Part shown: piece by piece, positions 35,706 to 46,306 of the stretch
Position numbering within the stretch: the first letter of the stretch is position 1
Layout of the letters: the number at the start of each line of letters is the position of its first letter
Source: Dipteris shenzhenensis
Lineage: Eukaryota > Polypodiophyta > Polypodiopsida > Gleicheniales
Assembly: GCA_047967505.1 (NCBI GenBank)
Contig: CM106539.1
DNA: 64,000 bases
Strand: one strand, 5' to 3'
The notes under the pieces: generated by a model
What the model was told of the DNA's origin: nothing
What the model saw: only the letters and a program-made list of their open reading frames with translations
The model's database searches: none
Made by a program: the position numbers and the translations under genes

Positions 35706-36935
35706 ATTCAAGGAGTAAGGTGAGGTCATAGGATATGTATTGGTCAACAAAATCTATAACAACTTCATCTGGTTCCTGGTTGTAAGTAGGAGCGTTTCTA
35801 ATCCATCGGAAACCATGGTCATGCTTACTCCCACGATTTTGAAATTTAGTTGCAAAGTAAAAATCTTGTACCTGTCCAAAATTCTGACTATTAGATTTTA
35901 GGAGTTTCTCTAATGCACTGATATAGTGATTGTAATAACATGCACACCGGATTGTCATGTACAAGTTGGTGGACTGGGGTGTTGTAAAAGCAAATTCACG
36001 TTGGGTTTAGTTTAAACATTTGCAATAGTTATAGCTCTATCATGTAATTGTGTTTTTTGCATCCGGATCCACACTGAACCTCCAATGAAATGAATTAATA
36101 CTTTTGTTGCTTTGAAGAAAAGACTTTGAATGTGCATTGCAAAGCACGGGTCCTCCTGCATTATCTCCCATTGCGCAACTTTTTGGTAGCTTAGGATTTG
36201 AAGCATGTGCTCGTGTCTCAGTAGGACAAAAACAAAGTTGGGTAGTTTCACTTTTTGATATATTTGTATTTGTAAATACCTAAAGGTTTTTTGTTCTCAC
36301 TAGGTGCAATTGCTATGACACTTGAGGCTCTATCAAAAATTTCATTTGCATCTATGTGGCCATGTACTAATGTATCTGTAAATGGATCATCGTGTTCATC
36401 TTCTTGTTCAGGCTACATTTGATTATCTGGAAGTAGTCGTCATATGTCAGCTCCACTATTTTGATGTGCTTGTGTTTTGAGTTGGAAATGTGGGAGCCGA
36501 AGGTGCGATATGGTCACAGCTTTGTGCTTATACAAGGATGTTTTGACAAGCTATTTTAGTGCCTTCATAACCACATTGGGGTAGACATTACCATTTATAT
36601 ATGCGGTATGGTATTCCAGTTTGCTTTTTATCGCAATTCCTATGGTCATTCTATCATCTAGTTGTGGTGGAAGCACAGTTTGAACATTTTCAATGCCAGT
36701 AGTGACATTTATAATGCTTCCCTTCAAAAAATATTAGCCGAAGTACATGTTCTAGCATATTTGATCGAATGTCACTCGCTGCACAACTACTCTTTCTTCA
36801 AGATCTAAAAGCATTGCACCTCTTGGATTTGGTCATTTAGTTTCATATGCATAGGCGATGCCCAAGTAGGAATTTTGTGTTGGTCGATTTGTTGCTTGCA
36901 CTTGAAATAGATGGCATTGCTACATGCTCCTATCA
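35706..36935 (-). pseudogene. Helitron Rep (HUH endonuclease) domain
   Basis: At about 35801-35850 the frame reads FATKFQNRGSKHDHGFRWIRNAPTY. KHDHG is the HUH motif with both histidines kept. VVIDFVDQYISYDL follows. Upstream (36012-36251) come KATKVLIHFIGGSVWIRMQKTQ and AMHIQSLFF, part of the N-terminal region of plant RepHel proteins. Rep would nick and ligate single DNA strands during rolling-circle transposition. Stops between the pieces make it inactive. The tyrosine pair of the active site could not be placed with confidence. Confidence 0.8.
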
Positions 36936-37313
36936 TGGATGATTTTTTCCTATTAGTTTCGTTAAGAGGCGAAACTTTTATATTGGTGTCGAAAGTTTGT
37001 ATGGATGGATAGAAATAAAGGTTTGAAAATTTTGCCAAGATTTGAAACTTTTAGGAGAAAAATTTTAAAGCTTTGCCAGGATTTACAACTTTTTCTTTAA
37101 AATTCAAAAGGAGATATATAAAATTGTAACATGTTCTACAAATATTGTGAAGCTAAAAAAACTAGCTCGATAAAATTTCGCCAATAGTTTATATTAATAT
37201 ATAAGTATAGCTTCAATCAAAACATTCCTGGCTCCTATGCGGTCTCATGATATGTTTACAGTTTTTGAAATTGTAAGAACATCAGAAGACCGCATAGGAG
37301 CATGTAACAAGAA
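36918..37313. repeat. Foldback or MITE-like element of about 390 bp
   Basis: The left end reads TTGCTACATGCTCCTATC and the right end is its near reverse complement (ATAGGAGCATGTAACAAG). A second, tighter inverted repeat with 15-bp arms GCTCCTATGCGGTCT (37231-37245) and its complement (37287-37301) lies inside the right end. In locus A the homologous position reads ACATGCTCCTATGC followed by gypsy sequence. No coding region. No target duplication was identified with confidence. Confidence 0.5.
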
Positions 37314-37700
37314 TTGAGTAATAGCACAATGTTTTCTATTGTTTCTTGTTTAATCTGACATTTAAAGAATAGCCTACTAAAGCAACAACAAGGGTGCGTG
37401 GGTGTGTTTGAAATGAGCACAGTGAATGTTTATATGGCTTTGTTGTTATCTGTTTCTAGCATTTTCCTTTTCCTTTTCTTTTGAGATGATGTTTGCAATT
37501 TATATTGGAGAAATTGTTGCAGACATTGAGCCAGTTGAGCAATTGATCGTATCGGTATTCTGTACATTGCTTTGAAACAACTCTAGCTATTTCAGCTCAT
37601 GGCAATGAAGCCATAATATATGCAAGTAGCAACATTTATGTGTCCCCATCTTTTTCACAATCTACAGGTGTGGTAGGTAGTTTCTTCTATTGCATAGCTT
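37314..37700. other. Spacer inside the Helitron
   Basis: AT-rich sequence between the inverted-repeat element and the first OTU-like unit. I see no gene or motif. Confidence 0.5.
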
Positions 37701-37710
37701 CTAATGAAGG

Positions 37711-39939
37711 TTAATCTACAATTCTACCAATGGAGTTATGTCTCTTTAGGTATCGTACATGGTTCACTATCTTTTGTAAAGGAACATCACAAGCACCATA
37801 AGAATTTAAATATTGTTTACTGATGTTTATTGCTCTTGTAGTAGACTTTTTATCCAACATTTTTTCTATCAAGCAATTTTGCTCGACTGAACAAACATGT
37901 CGCTTGCTTCTCTTTAAGGTTTGTGTAGTAGCTATTGCATGTTTAAGTTTTGGTTTCATACTTAGTCTAGCTGATGTCTCGGTGGTTAGCTTGATAGTCT
38001 GAGCATCGTTTGTGAATTGGTTTGAATTATGGACTCAAAATGAGGCACGTATGAGGGGTCGTCATCATATAGAATGTGCAGTGGAGAAGTGCTAAAACAT
38101 TAGCCATGCCTGATACAAATTTGTTTTGTGAACAATGCCCATACAAAAATCTAGGCCTTTGTAAGAAACAATTTGCCCATAAAATAGCAAACTCATCCCC
38201 CAAAATACCATCTTGTGTCACTGGTTTGCATGTTACATATTTGCTATATCTTTGCACACCATGTAGTGAGAAGAGAGTACTTAGTAGAAGTTTTGTTTAC
38301 AAGTACTATATTGCTTGTTCTTCATTACCATGTAGGCAAGTAAGAAACTACTATCCAATTGCTTTCCAAAGTTCACTGGATGTTAGATTCATTTCAACTA
38401 AATGTTTTATTGCTTCAAGCAAGCAATCACCAGGTGTATACTTGTAAGCTGTTGCACGATTTAAGTTTTGTTTGAATAGCATGTCGTCAATTGTTTCACA
38501 TTGATGATTGGTTGCAATGGTAGATTGATTAGCTACTGTGTTGTTTTCTATGCCAAATTTCATTATGAGGCCAACATCTATAGCTGAATTAGGCGCTTTC
38601 CTACTTTCAATGACGGGCTCAAAGTGTAATGCATTTTCATTGTATAGAATTTGCAAGGGCGATGTGCCGAAGTGGCTACCATACTTTGCATAAACTTTTT
38701 TATGCAATAGAGACCACATTTAAATAGGCCTTTGCAAAAAGGATGATGCCCATAAATAGAAAAATGTTCATCCTAGAGGCCATTCTGGGTTGCTGACTTG
38801 CTCATTCAATCCAAGTACTCGTCAGAGGTTCCCACATGATCTCATTCGATCCAAGTTCTGGTCAGAGGTTCCCACATCATGTAGAGTCTGCAAAAAATCC
38901 AATGATAGATATGTCCGAGTGCCACCTGTTGCTACCTTTTCAATATGGATCAAAGAACTGAGGAATTGTTGGACTATCAATTGCATGCTAGCTAAGTACT
39001 TTATTGTGTCAAATAAGAAATCGCTTGGCACAAGGTTACAATTGTTATATGATGTAAATGTTGTTCATGCAGTACAACATGAATTGTTTGATCTCGATTG
39101 ATATCCGATTCCATTGATGTAGCATGTGTTACATTGGTTATTACAACTTCTTCAATAATTATAGAATGGGTATTTCGTTATTACCACTTCTTCAATAATT
39201 ATAGATAGGTACTAGGCATGTAATGGAAGGTACATTTCCTCTATTCGAATTCAATTTAACGATAGGCTTAAAATGAGGTGCGTGTAAAGGGCAGTCATCA
39301 TCCCGTCATCATACACTATCTATAGTGGCTCTGCATTGAAGTTTTCCCCATGGTTTACACAAATTCTCTTGTTTTAGAAAGACCATATGTAGAGTGACTT
39401 TTTCAAGAATCATTGATATCCACATAGCAGCAAAGTATCTCCCCAAATCCCGCATTTTGTTGCAGATTTGCCCATGCGAGCCAAGTATTATTCATGGCTC
39501 TGCACATGATGTAGATCTCCTTAGAAAATCTAAACGCAGAAATGCTTTGGAGCATTTGGTTTCTTTTTCGTTGTTATTGTGCAAGAAATTGTGAAATTGT
39601 TGCATTGCAGATACCCATATTTCCTCGAACGTTAATCTTGTCCTTGTTAAATACTGTATCGAATAAGTAATTGCCCGGTGTATAAATTTTGTAGTTTCTT
39701 ATGCATTGCAAGCCTTGATTGTAGAGCACAAGGTCAATTGCCTCATCTTGTTGAATGTTTGCTTTAGTTAGTAGATCTAAGTACGCTCCAATGACATAGC
39801 CTTGAGTTTTAGTTAAAAGATCTCTAATTGCATGGAACTTGGAGTTGAGAAAGTGCACTTATCCTAATAATCAGTTCAAAGTGAGGAGCATGCTCAGGAG
39901 CATCATCATATAGAATTTACAATGGATCTGACATATATT
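37711..39939 (-). pseudogene. Tandem OTU-like protease units (Helitron)
   Basis: On the minus strand the same two motifs alternate. Cys-side motifs: TPGNYLFDTV (about 39657-39683), PSDFLFDTIKYL (39001-39032) and TPGDCLLEAIKHLVEMNLTS (38410-38440). His-side motifs: ILYDDAPEHAPHFELI (39872-39930), a decayed VYDDG...HLILSL (39264-39330), SPLQILYNENALHFEPV (38612-38662) and HILYDDDPSYVPHFES (38031-38087). In OTU cysteine proteases the first corresponds to D-G-N-C-L-F and the second to the catalytic His followed by an aromatic residue. Spacing between His motifs is about 575-645 bp, so roughly 200 residues per unit. Only one unit keeps the cysteine; the others have Tyr or Phe there. Many stops occur. 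A basic tail (37711-37959, LKRSKRHVCSVEQN) precedes Rep. Confidence 0.6.
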
Positions 39940-40626
39940 TGTAGAAATACGATGCAGCGGAGAGGTCATTTGACAACAACAATAATACAATAACAAGATG
40001 ATAGATACAATAGAGCTAAATGAAAATTTCCTATCAAATACAATTGATGGTGCTGTCCACCCATGCGCTCTCCAGTAGAGCTTTAATGGCGATCTAGATA
40101 GACTCTGGATGGAGAAGGACTGGAGGTAGGATATTGGAATTCGATGATGAGGCTTGAGAAGTGGCCTCCTTATATAGCCCTTTGTAGAAGACCAATTCCA
40201 CCACAATGGTGCGTTGGAGGTGGCACATGCATATTGACTTAGCATAGTGTGTGACTAAGTGCAAGGACGGTGGCACATGTTGCTTGACTTTCGCCACTGG
40301 CCAAAGACCATTGACCACTGACCATCGATCACGTGCAGAGGGCAAATTCACACGTGAATGATGCCCTAGACCCCACCATTGGGGGCATTGCCCCCACACC
40401 CCCATTGGGGACACTGCTCTTGAAACCCTGAGGAGCACATTGATCCTTCTACCATCTCCTAACCATCAAACAGTCACCATGAGACCTCATCTAGTGTCAA
40501 AACTAGGATCCTACCAATGTCTAGTGCTCACACCATGGCTTCTCCTCATAATGGGGGCCTTACAAAAGAGCACTATGGAACATTGGTGGTTACATATGAA
40601 AGGTGGGCATTGCACATATACCAACA
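39940..40626 (-). repeat. Copia-3 3' LTR
   Basis: On the plus strand it runs from TGTAGAAATACG to ATACCAACA, i.e. TG...CA ends on either strand. It is 687 bp and lacks about 100 bp of the G/C-rich central part that the other LTR has. Confidence 0.95.
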
Positions 40627-40632
40627 CCCCCA

Positions 40633-40747
40633 CTCAATGTCCACCCAAAGGTGAACTAGGTTCTTGGCCCAAATGCCAAGCTCATGAAGATGCTGAATAA
40701 GATGTTCCTTCCCCAAAGCTTTGGTGAAGATGTCAGCACAGTATTTG
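40633..40747 (-). pseudogene. Copia-3 RNase H, last codons
   Basis: On the minus strand the frame reads [24 protein letters not shown] and ends near the polypurine tract (GTGGGGG, 40627-40633). It is the far side of the Copia-2 insertion. The coding sequence between LART (46310) and CADIF, about 35 codons in the sister elements, is absent on both sides. It was therefore lost before or during the insertion. Confidence 0.9.
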
Positions 40748-41477
40748 TGTTAGATATCAATGATCCACTCTCATGTAACTACGTGGGAGCCAGCTAACTC
40801 TACTTGTAAGCCCCCCATATGAGGAGAAGGCATTTGAGTAGCTCGGTTATCTGGTAGGTCCTGGTTTGGACACCAGATGGGGGCCATGTGTGGCCTGATG
40901 GCTGGACGGCTTCAGATAGAGTTGGCACACCGCCAACTAGGCTACATGCAAGTGCGGGAAGGCATCCCATGACTGACCGCACTGAGGGTAGATGGAGCAT
41001 TTCCCGAGGCAACCCACTCTTGGGTTGCAGGCCCGTTTGGAGCCTGAGATGATCCCGGATGGCTCTGGGCCGAACGAAAACCGTAGGTGAGTTGCTCTAT
41101 TTTATGCACCAATTCTATCGTGTGGTCGGTGGCCTATTTCGGGACTGACCCCTAGTCGACCGTTTTGGGTGGACTGGGTCGGTCACCCAATTGGCTCTAA
41201 CCGATTACTTGTGGTGGCTATATAAGAGCAAGCCCATGAAGCCCATTTCATCACTGGCTATAGCAACCCTGATTCCTTAGCATCTAGCCTCCGTCTTCTA
41301 CTATTTCTAGCATGCCATCGAAGCTTCTTTCACAAGAGCACACGGTTGGGAGGCAGTGCCATCTATTGTATCAATTTTACAGTAATCAAATTTTTGATTC
41401 TCCATACTATCTGTTTTCTCTCTTGCGTATGAGATCCTATTATCTGTTGAGCACAGACGTTGTATTGTTTTCTTACA
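40748..41477 (+). repeat. Copia-2 5' LTR
   Basis: 730 bp, TG...CA. TATA box TATATAAG at 41219-41226. Confidence 0.95.
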
Positions 41478-41489
41478 TGGTATCAGAGC
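41478..41489 (+). other. Primer binding site of Copia-2
   Basis: TGGTATCAGAGC immediately after the LTR, the same initiator tRNA-Met site as in Copia-1. Confidence 0.93.
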
Positions 41490-41547
41490 GTGGACTCTAG
41501 CAAGAAGATTTGGTAGTGTGTTTCTGTTTGTGAGCAGATTGTGAGAG

Positions 41548-42770
41548 ATGGCCCAGCCCGCAAGACTGCGAATCCTACTATTCGACGAAAGCGGAAAGTT
41601 GGACGGCTCTAACTATCCACTCTAGAAGTTCAAGATGAAGACCATCCTAAGCGCATACGAGCTTTGGGATACTGCTATTGGGGTGGACGTGAGGCCGATT
41701 GCGAGACTAGATCTAGCCAATGCAGGACAACAGATAGTACCAACTGTGGATGAGATTCTTGCGTGGACAAGAAGAAATGCAGATCCGTTGTGTTCTATTG
41801 TCTGCAGTGTAAGTGATTCCGTCATGGCGTTAATTCAACATGTCACCACAGTGGAGGAGGGATGGACGGTCTTGAAAAATCAGTACGAGACCACGAATCG
41901 GATGCGGATTAAGAATCTAGAGACTCAACTCACGAACGAGAAACTGTATGAGTCTAAAGCGGCAGAGAAGTTCATCACCAGGGTGAAGAATCTGCGCGAT
42001 CAGATGACTGCGATTGGCATCACCATCACCAATGAGAAGCTAGCACAAAGGTGCATATGGATTCTCCCACCAAAGTACGACGGTCTTGTTACAGCACTGA
42101 ATACCCAGAACAGAAATCCACCCCTCAACTTTGAGGATTTTAGCACGATGCTTCTGGAGGAGGAGATGCGTCAAAAGACGAGGACTGGAGAAGATTCGGC
42201 TTTCCACGCTGGATCAAAGAAAGGTAAGGGTAAGGACTCTGGTAACCCATCTTCTTCTGATGATAAAAAGAGAAAGAAGAAGATCAAGTGCTTCTATTGC
42301 AACAAGGCAGGGCACAAGCAGAATGAGTGCCAAAAGAAGATTGCAGATGAGAAGAAAGGAGTAAAGAAAGAGTCCAGCAACAGCGTGCAGGCAGTACCAG
42401 TAGAACTATTCGTAGCAATTGAGGAGATTTGCACGGAGGCAGTTCATTTACCTGCGGATGAACCGTGGATCACTGATAGTGGCGCATCACGCCACATGAC
42501 TTGTCGCAAGGATTGGTATACCTCTCTACAGCCGGTAAGGAATGACATCTTGGTAGCAGTCGACAATGATGCAAAATGTCCAACAAAAGGAAAAGGTATG
42601 ATTGCTCTCAAGTCCGACGGAGTTGTAAAATAGTTGTCCGATGTTCTTTATGTTCTAGATATCAAGAGGAACTTGTTGTTCGTTTCTGCGATAACAGATC
42701 GGGACCTCAAAGTTCACTTCGATAAGAATGGCGCACAGATTTTGGATCATCAAGGGAAGGTCGTTGGTCT
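41548..42770 (+). pseudogene. Copia-2 gag and protease
   Basis: The ATG at 41548 starts MAQPARLRILLFDESGKLDG. A TAG at 41623 replaces the Trp of the conserved L-W-K-F-K phrase. The zinc knuckle CFYCNKAGHKQNEC starts at 42289. The protease motif [12 protein letters not shown] is intact (DSG at about 42474). A second TAG at 42631 and a frameshift near 42770 end the frame. Length and domain order match Copia-1 gag. Confidence 0.92.
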
Positions 42771-43743
42771 TTAAAGGTACATGGCGCAACAACATTTACG
42801 AACTCTCAACTTTCAGTGCTCGAGCGGATGTGAAGGACACTAAGCTATGGCATGAGAGGTTTGGTCATCTAAACCTTAGCTCTTTGAAGGAGATGCATAA
42901 AAGTGGAATGATTGCAGACCTACTAGAAATTTTAGATCTGCCCGATGTATGTGACGCTTGCATGATGGGCAAGCAGCATTGGCATCCCTTTCCTAAAGAG
43001 GCTAGTAGGGCAAAGGCTCCTCTAGAGCTCGTTCACACGGACCTCTGCAGAAAGATGGAGATGGAAGCTTTGGGTGGTTCCTACTACTTCATGATGCTGA
43101 TCGATAACTACAGTAGAAGGATATGGATATACTTCCTGAAGACTAAAGACGAGGCTTTTAGTAGGTTCAAGGAATGGCATGTAATGGTCGAGAAAGAATC
43201 CGGGAGGAAGGTGAAGAAATTGAGATCAGACAGAGGTGGAGAGTTCACATCAACTGAATTCGAGAGTTACTGCAAAAGTCACGGGATCAAGAGGCAGAAA
43301 CCCCCGCCACATACATCACAGCAAAATGGAGTAGCAGAACGCAAGATGCACGTCATCTATGAAATGGGCAGGAGTATGATGAAAGGGAAAGATTTGCCCA
43401 AAAACTTTCTGGGCTGAAGCATGTAACACTACAGTTTACATTCTCAATCATAGCTACACGAAGGCTGTGAATGGGATGACTCCACTGTAGGCCTTTTCTA
43501 GTAAGAAACCTTTAGCTGCACATTTGAGAGTTTTTGGATGTGACTGTTTTGTGCATGTCCCTGATGCTACCAGGACCAAATGGGAACCGAAGTGCCGTAA
43601 GTATTTTCTTGGGCTACAATGAAGAGGCGAAGGGTTATCATCTCTATAACCCTGTTACCAAGAAGGTAATTGTAAGTCACGATGTGGTCTTCTCAGAACA
43701 ACCGCATCAATTGGAGGATGCTTCTTCCTTCCCAGACAACTAG
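42771..43743 (+). pseudogene. Copia-2 integrase
   Basis: It contains HERFGHLNLSSLKEMHKSG and CDACMMGKQ (HHCC zinc site), then VHTDLCRKM (first Asp), RSDRGGEFTSTEF (second Asp) and NGVAERKMHVIYEMGRSM (Glu). All three catalytic residues survive. A one-base insertion before the TGG of FWAE at about 43410, a TAG near 43488 and another shift near 43590 break the downstream part (FGCDCFVHVPDATRTK, LGYNEEAKGYHLYN). Confidence 0.9.
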
Positions 43744-45546
43744 GAGTAGGATATCCATCCAGTACTGCCACCAACAGCAGACCAAACTCCCCCAACGGTG
43801 CTTGGGAGCATTCAAGACAAAAAAGCGGAAGAAGAGCCTACAGAACCACAATAGCAATGGCCATTCTTGAAGTGGATAAAGCAGCTTTTGGATGGCAGAG
43901 AACCTCCAGCCATTAAGGAGGAACCATCCGAACACCACCGGTCCAAGAGATTAGAGGAGCAAAGAAGGGCGCAGGAACACTTGGTCAACTATGCGTTGAT
44001 GATAGAGGTGATCCATGCTGATGAACCCAAGTGTCTTGAAGAAGCATAGGGTGATGACAGGTGGATGGAGGCTATGTAGTCGGAGTATGGCTCCATAATG
44101 AAGAACAACACTTGGGACCTTGTGGATCGACCACCAAAACGCAAGATAATCGGAACCAAGTGGGTGTACAAGACCAAGTACAAGTCCGATAGCATGTTAA
44201 ATTAGTACAAGGCTCGGCTCATGGCAAAAGGATTTGCATAGGTACATGGTTTTGATTATCAGGATACTTTTGCTCCCACAGCTCGACTAACCACAATTCA
44301 CAGTGTTTTGGCTTTAGCTGCCTAGGGAAGTTGGCCCGTGTTTCAGATGGATGTAAAATCCACCTTTTTGAATGGAGATCTCAAGGAGGAGGTATACATG
44401 GAACAATCATCAGGTTTTGAGATCCCTGGTTCAGAAGGTAAAGTCTGCAAATTGAAGAAGGCACTTTACGGGCTGAAATAGGCCCCACGAGCATGGTACC
44501 AGTGGATTGATGCCTACTTTCTGCAAAACGGGTTCAGGAGGAGCCCATCTGATGCAAATTTGTATATCTTCAGAGAAGGAGGCAAGTGTATGATCGTGGT
44601 CCTTTATGTGGACGACCTTGTCATAATAGGGAACCATGAAGAGAAGACCTCGCAGACAAAGCATTTGCTAGGAAGAGAGTTTGAAATGACAGACCTCGGA
44701 CTAATGCATTTCTGTTTGGGGATTGAAGTTTGGCAAGAGCCGAAACAGATCTTCATTTCATAGCTGAAGTATGCTGGAGAGATACTGAAGGCATTTGGCA
44801 TGGCTGAGTGCAAGACAGTTGGTACCCCTATGGAGGTTGATGCGAAGCTCTCAAACAAGGATTCATCACCACTGGTGGATGAAGCGAAGTACATAAGGCT
44901 TGTGGGTAGCTTGATTTACCTGTGCAACACACGGCCGGAAATCAGTTTTGTGCCTGGTGTACTAAGCGGGTTTTCCAATAAGCCCCGGGAGAACCATTGG
45001 AGGGCAGGGATGCGGGTGCTAAAATACATCAAAGGCACACTTGATTATGGCATCACCTATACCAAGGGCAACATCTTCACTGGATTCTGTGACTCGGATT
45101 GGGTAGGAGACGTGGATAGCAAGAGATCAATCACAGGTTATTGTTTCTCACTTGGATCTGGAGTTGTGTCATGGGTCAGCAAGAAGCAACCCACAGTTGC
45201 TCTTTCTTCTACCGAGGCCGAGTACAAATCAGTATGCTTTGCTTCTTGGGAGGCAATGTGGTTGAGGAGGACTTTAGGGGACATGGGTGCAGTGCAGAAC
45301 AAGCCTACGCAGTTATCATGTGACAATCAGAGTTGCATGGTGATTGCAAAGAACCCTATGTTCCACGCTCACACAAAACACATTGAGATTCAATATCACT
45401 TTGTACGTGAGCTCATCATGGATGGAGAGCTCGACTTGGTATACTGTCCGACTATAGAGAATGCTACAGACATCTTCACGAAGGCTCTTGGAAGAGACTT
45501 GCTGGAGAGGCATCTTCATCGACTTGGCATTGGACCAAAAAAGTAA
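43744..45546 (+). pseudogene. Copia-2 reverse transcriptase and RNase H
   Basis: The whole region stays in one frame. It has RT motifs [35 protein letters not shown] (YVDD kept, about 44606) and [15 protein letters not shown]. RNase H motifs are GFCDSDWVGD, STEAEYKSV and [15 protein letters not shown], ending in CADIF-like [10 protein letters not shown] and a natural TAA at 45544. The premature stops in this frame from 43534 on are at 43741, 43747, 43852, 44047, 44077, 44203, 44239, 44323, 44479 and 44761, and all ten are TAG. Several fall where Copia-1 has CAG for Gln (for example in LKQAPRAW and ISQ). Confidence 0.93.
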
Positions 45547-45567
45547 GTTCACTTGGGGGTGGACATT

Positions 45568-45576
45568 GAGGGGGGG
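45568..45576 (+). other. Polypurine tract of Copia-2
   Basis: GAGGGGGGG directly before the 3' LTR, identical to that of Copia-1. Confidence 0.93.
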
Positions 45577-46306
45577 TGTTAGATATCAGTGCTCCACTCT
45601 CGTGTAACTATGTAGGAACCAGCTAACTCTACTTGTAAGCCCCCATATGAGGAGAAGGCATTTGAGTAGCTCGGTTATCCGGTAGGTCCTGGTTTGGACA
45701 CCAGATAGGGGACATGTGTGGCCTGATGGCTGGACGGCTTCAGATAGAGTTGGCACACCACCAACTAGGCGACATGCAAGTGCGGGAAGGCATCCCATGA
45801 TTGACCACACTGAGGGTAGACAGAGCATTTCTCGGGGCAGCCCACTCTCGGGTTGCGGGGCCCATTTGGAGCCTCAGATGATCTCGGATGGCCCTAGGCC
45901 GAATGGAGGCCGTAGGTGAGTTGCTCTATTTTGCGCATCGGTTCTATCATGTGGCCGGTGGCCTATTTTGGGACCAACCCCCAATCGACTGTTTTGGACA
46001 GACTGGGTCGGTCACCCAATTGGCTCTAATCGACTACTTGTGGTGGCTATATAAGAGCAAGCCCGTGAAGCCCATTTCATCACTGGCTATAGCAACCCTG
46101 ATTCCTTAGCATCCAGCCTCCGTCTTCTACTGTTTCCAGTATGCCATCGAAGCTTCTTTCACAAGAGCGCACGGTTGGGAGGCAGTGCCATCTATTGTAT
46201 CAGTTTTACAGTAATCAAATTTTTGATTCTCCATACTATCTGTTTTCTCTCTTGTGTACGAGATCCTGTTATCTGTTGAGCACAAACGTTGTATTGTTTT
46301 CTTACA
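45577..46306 (+). repeat. Copia-2 3' LTR
   Basis: 730 bp, TGTTAGATATCAG to TTCTTACA. It differs from the 5' LTR at many C/T and G/A positions plus two single-base length changes that cancel. Target duplication ATTTG follows. Confidence 0.95.

Larger units (their letters stand above)
40748..46306 (+). mobile_element. Copia-2: decayed Ty1/copia nested in Copia-3
   Basis: It has 730-bp LTRs (TGTTAGATATC...TTCTTACA) at 40748-41477 and 45577-46306, a primer binding site, a polypurine tract and a target duplication ATTTG (40743-40747 and 46307-46311). The LTRs differ at roughly 50-60 positions by eye (about 7-8 per cent), nearly all transitions. It is related to Copia-1 (same termini, PBS, PPT and TATA spacing) but from a different subfamily. 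Pol is full length but has at least twelve TAG stops and several frameshifts. Confidence 0.96.
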
